A program made the position numbers and the translations under genes. The notes beneath the pieces were generated by a model that did not search any database, had not been told where the DNA came from, and saw only the letters and a program-made list of their open reading frames with translations. Source: Megalodesulfovibrio gigas DSM 1382 = ATCC 19364 (GTDB taxonomy: Bacteria > Desulfobacterota > Desulfovibrionia > Desulfovibrionales > Desulfovibrionaceae). Taken from it: 64,000 nucleotides of DNA. Where the stretch lies: contig NC_022444.1 in the NCBI RefSeq assembly GCF_000468495.1, positions 132,231 to 196,230 on the forward strand, written 5' to 3'. Within the stretch, counting starts at the first letter, position 1; each line of letters starts with the position of its first letter. This document shows, one piece after another, positions 34,723-43,490 of this stretch.

Positions 34723-37076
34723 GCGCGCACCTCCCAGGAAAATGCGAATTCGGAATGGATGCTCGAGGCGGTAAAGGTGGCGTCGTCAAAGGCGGCCTGG
34801 AGCAAGGCCGTCAGGGCGGCTTCCAGGCTCGTGTCCGTGGGCAGCGTGAACGGCGAGTCCGAGAGGGGATATTCCAGGGTACTGCCGCTGCCGGCGGCCA
34901 CCACGATGTCAAAGCCGGGGTGGAGATGCTTGACGCCTTCGGTGACATATGGCTCAAGCCACCAGCACCGCGTGACCACGGCATAGGCGAAGAGCCAGGA
35001 ACGATGCGTGCGCAGGCCAAAGCCGTTCACGACCACGGTACGGTCGTTCCAGATCCATTCGCGCGTGCTGTCGCTGTGCTGCCCCGAATCCTGGACCACG
35101 GGCCGCCGGGCATGGCTGACGTCGGTCCAGGCAAAGGCCGACCGGTGGAAGATGCCGGGAAAGGCGATGCGATCCGTCACCGTCTCGCTGAATTCCATGG
35201 TGTTTTCGGTCAGATCCGTGACGAACCACACCTCGCGCCAGGCGGTGTATTCGCGCGACACCTGGAGGACGTCCGTAAAGTCCCCCCAGACGCAGCGCAG
35301 GGACGTGGCCGGATGCGGCGCGGCGGCCTGGCGTTCGCAACAGAGGAAGGGGTGTTCCTCCCGCCAGAGGCGCACGTCGTGGAGGTGGCCTTCCTCATCC
35401 GCAAACACGTGCGTGATTTCCCGGCGGTGGCTGGCGATGTCCTGGCCGGCGTGGGCGTTGGCCCGCGCATCCTCCACCAGGCAGACGCCGCAACGGACGC
35501 CGAGGGGTTCGCCATCCAGGGCCGCGGGATAGGTCGGACATTCGCCGGGCGGATCGCAGGTCAGGGGCTCACACTGGCGGCCGGGCGAGGGCCGGCAGTC
35601 GATGCGTTCGGAAACGGTGTCCCGGAAGCCCAGGCGCTCGGCCCCCAGGAGGTTGTGCATCTGGTCCTGGATGGGCACCGGCCGGCTCTGGTCCAGCCAG
35701 GGCTGCAGGACGTCGCGGGTGCAGGGAAAGACATCGGGCGAGAGCGTCCCGCCGTGGCCGTCGGGCAGGTCCTGCGCCGGCCGGCCGGTCTGGGCGTCCC
35801 AGACCAGACAGAATTCGCGGCCGCCATGCTCCGGGATGCCCACGGCGATGAGGATGTATTCGGCGCAGGGCCGGGGACGCTTGTCCGCAAAGCCAAGCAC
35901 CGCATGGGCCAGTTGCAGGCCGCGGGTGGAGACCACCAGCACGGCGTCGTCAGGCTGAAAGGCCGTGTGGCCGCCGGCCACGCTGACGGCATTGGGGCAA
36001 TGGTAATGCACGGGCAGGTTGCCCTCCCGGCCCCATTCCATTTCCACGTCCAGCGTGCCGTTGGCCTGTGCTTCGATGACCACGCCCCGCCGCAGGCAGA
36101 AATCCAGCAAATCCCCCAGCTCGCCGCGGCGTACGGCCGGGGGGGCGTAGGGCTCAAACACCGGCGATTCGGACGCAAAGCCGCCGCAGACAAGGGGCAG
36201 GATCACCGCCTGCGGTGTCATGCCGGCTTCCAGGACCGGCCGGGGCTCTTCGTCGGGCCGCGTGTGGCTGCCGCCGCTGGCGGTGTTCACGTCCACGGTC
36301 ATGTACGATTCCCACCACTCGCAACGCCGGCACAGGCTGCCCACGTGGCTGTAGAACACCCAGTCCCCAACCTGATACGGCACATGATCCGAGGCCGCGC
36401 ACACGGCCCAGCCGCCATGCCCCTGCACCAGCAGCCGGCGGTCTTCCTCGCCTTCCTCGCCGGCCGTCTCCACCACCCTCCCGCCGCGCAGGCAGGGCGT
36501 TTCCATCCAGCCGCCGGCGTGCACGCGGGAAACCGCCACCCCCGGGCCGGCAAAGTCCCACACCAGGGACAGCAGATCCCCCGGCACGGCCTGGGGCGTC
36601 TCGACGAACACCATGGAGCGCCCGTTGGCCGCCGGCAGAACGGGCCGGGAACGGGCATTGCCTCCGGGCACTTCCGGGACCACAATGGGGCCGATGCGCC
36701 GCGGCTCCCCCGTCTGCGGGCCATGCGCCTGGGCCGTGGTGGCCAGCCAGCGGCAATGCTTCGGATGTTTGAGGATCAGGGCCAGATCGTCCAGCATGGC
36801 CTCCTCCACGCCGGTGGGGGAACGACGCACTGCCCGGCCGAAGCGCAGGGAGGGCGTGCCGGCGTCGCAGTATTCGTTTTCGTATTCGGGCAGCAGACGG
36901 ACCTCCACCTTGCCGCGGGAGGATCTGGCAGCCTGCAGGTGGACGAAGACCTGCGCCCCTGACGTTTCCAGCCCCGGCCCGGGCTCCAGGCATTCGCCGC
37001 GGGAGTGCACGCGAAGGCCGGAGGTGGCGCCGTGCAAGGGGCAACAGAATATGCTGAGTTGTGGCATGGCGTTCAC
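34719..37076 (-). CDS. Large cysteine-containing virion structural protein (785 aa)
   Basis: 785 residues, the largest protein of the cluster. The GTG at 37076 gives a GTGA overlap with the previous stop; an ATG three codons later is an alternative. Several CxxC pairs stand out (LCRRCEWW, VRCGVCLV, and CEPLTCDPPGECP), unusual for a virion protein and suggestive of metal binding or disulfides. There is no coiled coil long enough for a tape measure. I do not recognise the family; its size and place suggest a tail hub or receptor-proximal component. Confidence 0.6.
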   Translation of the reverse strand: MNAMPQLSIFCCPLHGATSGLRVHSRGECLEPGPGLETSGAQVFVHLQAARSSRGKVEVRLLPEYENEYCDAGTPSLRFGRAVRRSPTGVEEAMLDDLALILKHPKHCRWLATTAQAHGPQTGEPRRIGPIVVPEVPGGNARSRPVLPAANGRSMVFVETPQAVPGDLLSLVWDFAGPGVAVSRVHAGGWMETPCLRGGRVVETAGEEGEEDRRLLVQGHGGWAVCAASDHVPYQVGDWVFYSHVGSLCRRCEWWESYMTVDVNTASGGSHTRPDEEPRPVLEAGMTPQAVILPLVCGGFASESPVFEPYAPPAVRRGELGDLLDFCLRRGVVIEAQANGTLDVEMEWGREGNLPVHYHCPNAVSVAGGHTAFQPDDAVLVVSTRGLQLAHAVLGFADKRPRPCAEYILIAVGIPEHGGREFCLVWDAQTGRPAQDLPDGHGGTLSPDVFPCTRDVLQPWLDQSRPVPIQDQMHNLLGAERLGFRDTVSERIDCRPSPGRQCEPLTCDPPGECPTYPAALDGEPLGVRCGVCLVEDARANAHAGQDIASHRREITHVFADEEGHLHDVRLWREEHPFLCCERQAAAPHPATSLRCVWGDFTDVLQVSREYTAWREVWFVTDLTENTMEFSETVTDRIAFPGIFHRSAFAWTDVSHARRPVVQDSGQHSDSTREWIWNDRTVVVNGFGLRTHRSWLFAYAVVTRCWWLEPYVTEGVKHLHPGFDIVVAAGSGSTLEYPLSDSPFTLPTDTSLEAALTALLQAAFDDATFTASSIHSEFAFSWEVRA

Positions 37077-37885
37077 GCGATGAAGTGATCGTTGTTAAGG
37101 GAATCCAGGCGGGTATCCTGATAGCCCGGGGCCGTGACATACAGCTCCACCCGTGCGCCGGAAGGAATGGGACCAATCTCCACCTGCCCGTTTTCGTCAG
37201 CCTGCCCGCGGCCGTAGGTGGTGGAGACCATGGCCCCGGGCACGGGATCGCCGGTGCAATGGTCCACCACGGTGAGCACGTAGCGCGTGGGCTGCGCCGC
37301 AGCGGCGGCGGACTCGTCCGTCGGGTTGGAATACGTCAGCTGCACGCCGGCAAAGGCCGGGCTCCAGTCCGCCGGTATGGCCAAGGACGCCCCGCGTTCA
37401 GGGTTGCGGACGGTTTCCGGGGTGAAGCCCAGGCTGGCCAGGGCCTCGCGACACATGGCCAGCACCAGCACGCGGGGCAGGGACAACGCCGACGCCGGCA
37501 ACCGCCAGCGTGAATACTGCGTCCGGTAGACCACCTTCGCCACGCCCAGCACCGGCCCCGGAACCACGACCTCGCCCCCGCGCACGGCGATTTCGCCGCA
37601 GTCCTTGCCCACCCAGGATGCCGCAGGCGGCCCGACCACGGGAGACGACAACGCCGCCCGCGCCGTCAGGGCAAAGTCCAGATACTCCGTCACATCCTCG
37701 GGGATGTTGCGGCCCAGCAGACGCAACGGCTCGGCCAGGCTGGCCAGCACCACGGCGTCGCAATCCGCATAGCAGCGGAAGATGCCCGTGCTGGAAAAAT
37801 CCGCCTCCGCCACCAGGGCGATGCGAGGGGCCGCGACATCTGCCGCAAGCTGCAGCTGTGTTGTCTGGGAAAGAATGCCGCTCAC
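37073..37885 (-). CDS. Virion protein with C-terminal carboxypeptidase-regulatory-like fold (270 aa)
   Basis: 270 residues from a GTG that overlaps the previous stop as GTGA, with GGAGGAGGG upstream; a longer in-frame start is rejected. The last ~75 residues (VVDHCTGDPVPGAMVSTTYG followed by GQVEIGPIPSGARVELYVTA) look like a small Ig-like domain of the carboxypeptidase-regulatory or Big-type class, common on phage surfaces. The N-terminal part begins GILSQTTQLQLAADVAAPRI and has a regular beta pattern. Function inferred only from context. Confidence 0.6.
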   Translation of the reverse strand: MSGILSQTTQLQLAADVAAPRIALVAEADFSSTGIFRCYADCDAVVLASLAEPLRLLGRNIPEDVTEYLDFALTARAALSSPVVGPPAASWVGKDCGEIAVRGGEVVVPGPVLGVAKVVYRTQYSRWRLPASALSLPRVLVLAMCREALASLGFTPETVRNPERGASLAIPADWSPAFAGVQLTYSNPTDESAAAAAQPTRYVLTVVDHCTGDPVPGAMVSTTYGRGQADENGQVEIGPIPSGARVELYVTAPGYQDTRLDSLNNDHFIA

Positions 37886-38424
37886 AGGCTGCCCTCCTCC
37901 ACCTCGCCGCGCACGGCCAGGCAGACGGTCCAGGCGGAGGCGTCCCGCCAGGGCAACACGAAGCGCCGGCCAATCCAGGCCGTGCGGTAGCGCACCTCGG
38001 CCACGGCCGCCACGGGCGCATCTTCCACCACGCCCGGAGCCGTCACCAGAGTCCCGGCGCACTGCAGCGCCCCGGGCAGGCTCCTGCCCAGCCAGCGCTG
38101 CACCGTCAGGGAATCGTCCACCGCCGGCAGATTCAGGGACGCCCGGGCCGAACCGGCAAGGCAGATCGTTTCCGTGCGCGTCTCTTCCCCGCCGCTGGAG
38201 ACGGCCAGCACGCCGTCGCTGAGGGCGAAGGTCAGCCGCATGGACGCCGGCCAGGCATGAATGCGCAGATAGACGGACTCGCCGAAGCGGAAGGCGCTGC
38301 GCGCCTCGCCGTACAGACGACGATGCATGGCGTCGTCCAGTTCAAGGTACAGACAGGCATCGGCATGGTCCACGGTGGCGGCAAAGGCCAGCCGCACCCA
38401 GGCATTGGCGAACAGATCAGCCAT
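37882..38424 (-). CDS. Virion structural protein (180 aa)
   Basis: 180 residues starting MADLFANAWVRLAFAATVDH, mostly beta-like with AWPASMRLTFALSDGVLAVS. It overlaps the previous gene by eight bases and the next by four (GTGA). Family not recognised. The size and the coupling to a protein with an Ig-like end suggest a tail or decoration role. Confidence 0.6.
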   Translation of the reverse strand: MADLFANAWVRLAFAATVDHADACLYLELDDAMHRRLYGEARSAFRFGESVYLRIHAWPASMRLTFALSDGVLAVSSGGEETRTETICLAGSARASLNLPAVDDSLTVQRWLGRSLPGALQCAGTLVTAPGVVEDAPVAAVAEVRYRTAWIGRRFVLPWRDASAWTVCLAVRGEVEEGSL

Positions 38425-38683
38425 GATTGCAGATCACCTCCTCACGTTCCGCCATGCCCGCGCCGGCCAGGGGCAGCGCCGCCACCCCGCCCGGCCAGTC
38501 CAGCAGCAGCACGGCCTGCCCCGGCTCCAGGGCGGCATCGGCCGTGGCCTGGATGCTGGCGTCTCCCGCCTGCACCAGCACGCGCCCTGCCCCCAGCCGG
38601 GCCGTGACCACCCCGCGCCGCGCCGCGGCCGCCGTGGCCGTCACGCGCGTTCCCGGCGTTGTTGCCCCTGCTACATTCGCCAT
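38417..38683 (-). CDS. Small virion protein (88 aa)
   Basis: 88 residues from the ATG at 38683, inside the end of the previous gene (13-base overlap) with GGAGG upstream. Ala/Gly-rich and beta-like (TARLGAGRVLVQAGDASIQA), it resembles small decoration or spike-base proteins only in composition. A longer start further upstream is not supported. Confidence 0.55.
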   Translation of the reverse strand: MANVAGATTPGTRVTATAAAARRGVVTARLGAGRVLVQAGDASIQATADAALEPGQAVLLLDWPGGVAALPLAGAGMAEREEVICNHG

Positions 38684-40476
38684 GACACACCCTCCAGGGT
38701 ATGGATGCAGGAGGCCCCTTCGCAGTGCAGGGACCATCCGACGAGGGAAAAATGCCCGTCCACGCCAGCCCCGGCCGACTGCACCCGAACGAGCATGCCG
38801 TCTTCCACGGTCGGATCGCAGGGAATGCGGGCCGTCACCATGCGCCGGGGCAGGCAGGTCCCCAGCAACACGGCCTCTGCAGCCAGCACGGCCGCCCGCC
38901 GCGAGCCGGCCAGGGGTTCCTCCAGCACATCCGGATGGACGGGATGCACGGTCGGATCCGGCCGCAGGGAGCTGCGCACCGTCACGGCCACCGCGCCTGC
39001 CGGGGCCACGCCCATGACGAAGAGCGCCTCGGCCTGATCCACCTCGCGCAGCAGATAGCGGTCAAAGGCCGTCAGATACCGGATGTCGGCCAGACCATGG
39101 ACGCCGGCAGCGGCCTGCAGCATCTCGCTGCGCCCACCGGCCTGCACCGCGCCGCCGTGGCTGCCCACCCAGGCCGGCGACTGCAACAGCCGGAGCACCG
39201 GCCGCGAGGCCGTGGCCTGCCCGGCCACAAAGGACACGCGCTCGGCCATCGCTTCCACGGCCGGCCCGAGGCGCTGCACCCGCCCGGCCGAGACCCAGGG
39301 CGCCAGCCGCAGCACGTCCGGGCCGGTGATCCGCCAGTACACGCGAACCACGGCTTCGGCCCCGCCCACGTGTTCCAGCTCCACCAGGGGCGTGGCGGCC
39401 TCGCCCGCAGCGCCCAGCACATGCACCGCGCCCCAGGGCTGGCCGGGATCGTCCGTCACAGTGAGGCCCAGCAGGGTTTCCTCCGCCCGGACCTGCAACG
39501 TTGCCCGGGCCAGGGGCAGGATAGCGGGGCCGTGGGGATGCCGGGGCCGGATGCGGAATCCCCCTTCCGCCGTACTCCGCAGCACGCCGCCGGCTGCCGA
39601 GGCAATCCGCGCCGCCAGGGTCACCGGCGTATCGTGCAGCGATGTCCAGGCCGGCAGGGGGAAGTCTTCCATCTCCCAACAGAGGGACGCGGGCGCGAGC
39701 ACGGCCGTCGCCGCCTCCCTGGCGCTGCGCGGTCCGGCCCCCGTCTCCAGGGAGACGGCCCCGGCATGCGGCGCATCCAGCAGGATGCCGGCAGACGCAG
39801 CCTGCACCGTGGCCAGGTGATCTTCCCGCGCCACCGCAGTGACCACGAAGCGCCACGCCCGGCCCAGCGCCTCCACCACCAGCACGGGCGCGGCGGCCTC
39901 GCGGATCCTGTCCAGGCGCTCCGCCAGGGCGGCATCCACCCCGGCAAGGGTCAGGCGCAGGTGCGGATCCTCCCGATCCTGCCTGATGGTGCAGGCCCGG
40001 AGGCGATGGGAGATGTCCTCCCCGTCCAGCAGCACGCGGCGGGACGGCGATTGCGCCACCAGTGGCGGCAGGCAGACGGCAGGACAGGCCAGCCGCCCCC
40101 GGACCGCAGGCGACATCGTCTCGACAGCCGTCCTGCCCTGCAGGGGGGCGGCGTCCATGCTGGTGCGCAGCGCAAGACGCCCGGCGCTTCCGGCGGTCAG
40201 GGCCTGCGTGATCCCCAACTGGCCGCGACCGCCCCCGGCCACAATGGCCTGCAGCATGGCACATTCGCCCCGCCGGGCCGCGCCGCCGCGGGACAGCGTC
40301 CCGGGCAGGGCCAGGCAACGCCGCCGGCCACCGGACAGATCCCCTGCCAGGTGCATCTGCCGCCGCCAGCCGCCGCCGACCGCCACGGGATGATCGCCAG
40401 CCTGCCCCAGGGGCACCGGCCACGAATGGACCCCGGCGAGGTCGCGTTGATCGGAGAAACACAACAGAATGGTCAT
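38671..40476 (-). CDS. Large virion structural protein (601 aa)
   Basis: 601 residues beginning MTILLCFSDQRDLAG, nine bases after the previous stop. Regular beta-like segments run through it (LLDGEDISHRLRACTIRQD, VHVLGAAGEAATPLVELEH). The segment DGEDIS.RLR.CTI is like the start of phage late-control or baseplate-hub domains, but the match is too short to rely on. Two overlapping antisense frames are GC-bias artefacts. Structural role inferred from position. Confidence 0.6.
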   Translation of the reverse strand: MTILLCFSDQRDLAGVHSWPVPLGQAGDHPVAVGGGWRRQMHLAGDLSGGRRRCLALPGTLSRGGAARRGECAMLQAIVAGGGRGQLGITQALTAGSAGRLALRTSMDAAPLQGRTAVETMSPAVRGRLACPAVCLPPLVAQSPSRRVLLDGEDISHRLRACTIRQDREDPHLRLTLAGVDAALAERLDRIREAAAPVLVVEALGRAWRFVVTAVAREDHLATVQAASAGILLDAPHAGAVSLETGAGPRSAREAATAVLAPASLCWEMEDFPLPAWTSLHDTPVTLAARIASAAGGVLRSTAEGGFRIRPRHPHGPAILPLARATLQVRAEETLLGLTVTDDPGQPWGAVHVLGAAGEAATPLVELEHVGGAEAVVRVYWRITGPDVLRLAPWVSAGRVQRLGPAVEAMAERVSFVAGQATASRPVLRLLQSPAWVGSHGGAVQAGGRSEMLQAAAGVHGLADIRYLTAFDRYLLREVDQAEALFVMGVAPAGAVAVTVRSSLRPDPTVHPVHPDVLEEPLAGSRRAAVLAAEAVLLGTCLPRRMVTARIPCDPTVEDGMLVRVQSAGAGVDGHFSLVGWSLHCEGASCIHTLEGVSWRM

Positions 40477-40485
40477 AGTGCCGCC

Positions 40486-41916
40486 CTACTCGCAGTACCA
40501 GCCGAGAACCATGAGGTTGTGGGAGATTTCCGGCGCGCCGGCGGGCACGGTCTGGCGCATCCACACCGGCACGGCGGCGGGATGGGTGGAGAAGGCAATG
40601 GTGTCTCCGGCGGCGAAGATCCCGGCGAATCCCGCAGGATCCAGCACAAAATACGGGACTCCGGCGCTGGCGTTCACGGGGGAGAAGGGGGAGGCCACGC
40701 TGCCGGCGCCCACGTCGCCTTCCTGAAGTCCGGCACACAGGAAGCTGGTGGCCGAGGTGAAGGTCAGGGTCCAGCTGTCTTCCTCCACGCCGTCATGGGG
40801 CAGCACGGGCGGATGCCCGGCGTGATCGTACGTGCCGGCGGTGCTGGACATGATCCACCCGTCTGCCGAGGCCTGCAGCGAATCCATCTCCAGGCATCCC
40901 GCGCCAACGGTGTTGGCCGTGCCGTATGCGCCCGTCACCTGCTCATTCAACAACACCGTGACGGCGCTGCCGGTGCTGCGGTAGGCCCGTTCCCGGTAGC
41001 TGATGGTCACGGCCGTGCCGGCATCCGGCGGCGTGTTCCAGGACACGGGAGTACTCCAGACGCCGGTATCCATCTGCAACGCACCGGCCGTGCAATAGCC
41101 GCTGCACTGGCCGTCGCGGTTGACGGTCACCGTCTGGACCTGCCCGCCGCACACCGCCGTGAGCACAGGGGTTTTGCCGTCCACACGACACACGCCGTCC
41201 GCCGCATGGGCCAGGGAGGTCAGGGTGAGGGCGTAGCTCAGGCCATTGCCCGTGGTCAGCACCTCGCCTTCGTGCAGGCGGTCGGCGATGCGCAACCACT
41301 CTTCCCGGCTGGACGGGGTGACGGTGAGCACGGTATCACCGCCAAGATACAGACCATACGGGTGCAGAATCTCCCCGCCCGTGTCCAGGCGGTCCACGCT
41401 GCGCCATGTGCCGTTGTCCAGCAGCACGGCATCCCCCGGCCGCACGGCCTCGTGCACGGTCTGCTGCACCAGAAACCGGTTGGAAAGATGCAGCAACCCG
41501 CCGTTTTCAAACACGGTGTCCGCATCCTCCATCACCAGTTGCACAGCGGTTTCCCCGCCCGTCAGTTCCGTGGCCAGGCGGCCCACCCCCATCCAGGCCG
41601 GGGCGCGGGCCAGCAGTTGCTGCTGGGTGTCCTGCTGGGTGCCCAGGGCAATGGCGAAGCTGTCCTCGCCCATGGAAGGATGCTCCAGAAAGAGCACCAC
41701 GCCCCAGGCGGGCTCGCTTTCGGGATTTTCGTTGACGAAATACTGCTTGCGATGGCGGATGATGCCGGCCTCGCGTTCGGTGCGCGTCACCCGCGGGAAG
41801 AGATTGTGCCGCGCACCGGGCACCACCAGCTCCCGCCCCTTGGGGCCGCCGTTGAGGCCCGTATCAGTCATGCGGCGGGCCTTGCGGAATACCATGTCTT
41901 CGATCTGGATGCTCAC
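40486..41916 (-). CDS. Virion structural protein of a family seen in Mu-like prophages (476 aa)
   Basis: 476 residues. The N-terminal ~100 residues (IEDMVFRKARRMTDTGLNGG, then NLFPRVTRTEREAGIIRHRK and VVLFLEHPSMGEDSFAIALG) recall a large tail or head protein found in Mu-like prophages of several proteobacteria, with the same TDT..GG...NLFP.I.R.ER arrangement; this is from memory. The rest is beta-rich. The GTG start overlaps the previous stop as GTGA. Probably a major tail-associated component. Confidence 0.65.
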   Translation of the reverse strand: MSIQIEDMVFRKARRMTDTGLNGGPKGRELVVPGARHNLFPRVTRTEREAGIIRHRKQYFVNENPESEPAWGVVLFLEHPSMGEDSFAIALGTQQDTQQQLLARAPAWMGVGRLATELTGGETAVQLVMEDADTVFENGGLLHLSNRFLVQQTVHEAVRPGDAVLLDNGTWRSVDRLDTGGEILHPYGLYLGGDTVLTVTPSSREEWLRIADRLHEGEVLTTGNGLSYALTLTSLAHAADGVCRVDGKTPVLTAVCGGQVQTVTVNRDGQCSGYCTAGALQMDTGVWSTPVSWNTPPDAGTAVTISYRERAYRSTGSAVTVLLNEQVTGAYGTANTVGAGCLEMDSLQASADGWIMSSTAGTYDHAGHPPVLPHDGVEEDSWTLTFTSATSFLCAGLQEGDVGAGSVASPFSPVNASAGVPYFVLDPAGFAGIFAAGDTIAFSTHPAAVPVWMRQTVPAGAPEISHNLMVLGWYCE

Positions 41917-42302
41917 GCCGTCACCTCCATCAGCTTCAGGCGCAGGTTCTTGACAGGATCGTCAGGGGAAGCAGGACAGGAAAGGAACACCGGCTCGGCG
42001 ACCACGGCCGGCCCGTCCTCGTGCCGGAACCGCACGGCCACGGCCGGCCGCTCGCCCGCCGCCAGGCGGTAGACCGCGCCGGGCAGGGCGGCCATGGTCA
42101 GCAGATGGTCCAGACAACCGCGGGCAATCCAGCCGCGGTCCTCGTCGCCGACAAGATCCCAGGCGCGCAGGGGCACGGCGTCCTCCAGCAGCAGGGGCCG
42201 ACCACCCAGGGTCTGCAGACGCTCCACCCGCACCGGCCCCGGGCCGGCCGCAGGCTCCCAGCGCAGATCCGGAAGCAGCACATCGTCTAGGTATATGGAC
42301 AC
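41913..42302 (-). CDS. Virion structural protein (129 aa)
   Basis: 129 residues starting at a GTG (42302) with AAGGAG seven bases upstream; a much longer in-frame start lies across a plus-strand gene and is rejected. It begins VSIYLDDVLLPDLRWEP and is Leu/Arg-rich, with no recognised domain. It is the first minus-strand gene after the inserted plus-strand membrane protein and is coupled to the 476-residue gene by a four-base overlap. Confidence 0.6.
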   Translation of the reverse strand: MSIYLDDVLLPDLRWEPAAGPGPVRVERLQTLGGRPLLLEDAVPLRAWDLVGDEDRGWIARGCLDHLLTMAALPGAVYRLAAGERPAVAVRFRHEDGPAVVAEPVFLSCPASPDDPVKNLRLKLMEVTA

Positions 42303-42491
42303 GAGGATTCTCCTTGCAGTGCTTGTCTCAAAAAAGAGACTAGCGCGCGGCCTGCACCTGCCGTAAGTCGGAAGCGTTTCCACCCACGCGCAACCCGCTT
42401 GGCAGCGCGGGCCGGCCGCGCTACAAGCACGACGGCATCGCAGCGTCTGCCATGCCCGACGCGCACCTTCTGCAAGGAGCATTTGGACGTG

Positions 42492-42968
42492 ATGCAACTT
42501 TTTCTTCGCGCCCTGGCCTGCGCCATTTCCGGCGCGGTGGGCGGGCTGGTGAACAGCGTGGCTGTGTGGGGACTGGGCAGGCTGGGCGTCAATCAGGCGC
42601 TGGATTTCGCCATGGCGCCGGCCCTGAGCTGGGCTTGGCTGTGGCCGCGACTGGCGTTTGGCGGGGCGTGGGGACTGCTGTTCCTGCTGCCATTCTGGGA
42701 GAAACGGCCGTGGCCCAAGGCGGCGCTGCTCTCCCTGGCGCCGGCAGCCTTCATGCTGGTCAAGGTGTTCCCGGACATGGGACTGGGACTGTACGGCCTG
42801 GGAGCCGGCACGGGCGCGCCGTTCATGACGGTGTTCTACAATCTGGTCTGGGGCATGGCAGCCATGGGCTTTCTGGTGGCGTCCCAAGTCGGATCGCAAA
42901 CCGGATCGCACATCAAATCGCAATCCAGATCGCAATTGCGATCCAGCGCGAAACCCCGCCGCCGGTAA
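42492..42968 (+). CDS. Membrane protein gene inserted against the phage array (158 aa)
   Basis: 158 residues from the ATG at 42492; AAGGAG lies 12 bases upstream. Four membrane helices are predicted, with conserved-looking SGAVGGLVNSVAVWGLGRLG and AFGGAWGLLFLLPFW segments. Related membrane proteins occur in other proteobacteria, from memory, but no function is known. The C-terminal 20 residues are Ser/Gln/Arg repeats (QVGSQTGSHIKSQSRSQ) encoded by four 12-base tandem repeats. It is the only gene transcribed against the structural cluster, like a phage moron or a host gene stranded there. Confidence 0.7.
   Translation: MQLFLRALACAISGAVGGLVNSVAVWGLGRLGVNQALDFAMAPALSWAWLWPRLAFGGAWGLLFLLPFWEKRPWPKAALLSLAPAAFMLVKVFPDMGLGLYGLGAGTGAPFMTVFYNLVWGMAAMGFLVASQVGSQTGSHIKSQSRSQLRSSAKPRRR
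42890..42943. repeat. Four 12-bp tandem repeats ending in a 16-bp palindrome
   Basis: Copies start at 42890, 42902, 42914 and 42926 around the core ATCGCA. The last one runs into the perfect palindrome GATCGCAATTGCGATC (42928-42943). In frame the repeats encode the Ser/Gln/Arg tail of the membrane protein. Confidence 0.8.
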
Positions 42969-42977
42969 GTGATGCCA

Positions 42978-43014
42978 CCCGCCCCGATGTTGCCTGAAGC
43001 GACACCGGGGCGGG
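42978..43014. terminator. Bidirectional hairpin between convergent genes
   Basis: CCCGCCCCG (42978-42986) and CGGGGCGGG (43006-43014) form a nine-base stem with a 19-base loop whose outer bases can also pair. It separates the 3' ends of the plus-strand membrane gene and the 152-residue phage gene. Confidence 0.55.
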
Positions 43015-43020
43015 CGGCGG

Positions 43021-43479
43021 TTATTGCGTCACGTAGCTGATGTCCAACGGCTGATGCACGCAGCCGGCCAGGCCTGCGCCTCCCTGGCACAGGCTGCCGG
43101 GCGGTGCGGTGCGGTGAATTTCCACGGCCAGCCGCGTCCAGGGCGCGTCCTGCTCCAGCAGGGATTCCAGCCGCCGGCCCCAGGCAGCCAGGGTTTCCAG
43201 CTGTCCCCCGCGGACCGGCAGCAGCACGGCCACCCCCACACTCACGGCCATGGTCCAGAGCACGCGGGTGCCGGTGCCCGTCTGCCAGCTCCCCCGGCGT
43301 CGGGGCAGGCCCACGGCCAGCAACCCACAGGGGAGTTGCGTGGCCGGGATGCCCGCCAGCGCCTCGGCAGTGATGCCTTCCACATGCAGCGCCCCGCGCA
43401 CCTGCCCCTGCCCGTGCAGATCCTGCAGGCCGGCAAGGGCCTCCTCAAGGCTGCGGATGATGCGAATGCCGACGTCCAT
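43021..43479 (-). CDS. Head-tail completion-like protein (152 aa)
   Basis: 152 residues; the ATG at 43479 follows AAGGAGGGAGG. A TTG 15 bases upstream is less likely. The order of segments, an N-terminal helical DVGIRIIRSLEEALAGLQDL, a Gly-rich core and an amphipathic WGRRLESLLEQ, is like small tail-completion or neck proteins, which follow the connector in phage genomes. No diagnostic motif. It is the last gene upstream of the inserted plus-strand gene. Confidence 0.55.
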   Translation of the reverse strand: MDVGIRIIRSLEEALAGLQDLHGQGQVRGALHVEGITAEALAGIPATQLPCGLLAVGLPRRRGSWQTGTGTRVLWTMAVSVGVAVLLPVRGGQLETLAAWGRRLESLLEQDAPWTRLAVEIHRTAPPGSLCQGGAGLAGCVHQPLDISYVTQ

Positions 43480-43490
43480 CCTCCCTCCTT

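Noticed and set aside
34719-37076. Tape measure protein
   Set aside because: It is the largest virion protein, but it lacks the long coiled coil and hydrophobic segments expected of a tape measure.
38701-42072. 1123-codon open frame on the plus strand through the phage array
   Set aside because: Antisense to well-coupled virion genes; low-complexity His/Gly/Arg translation without a ribosome site.
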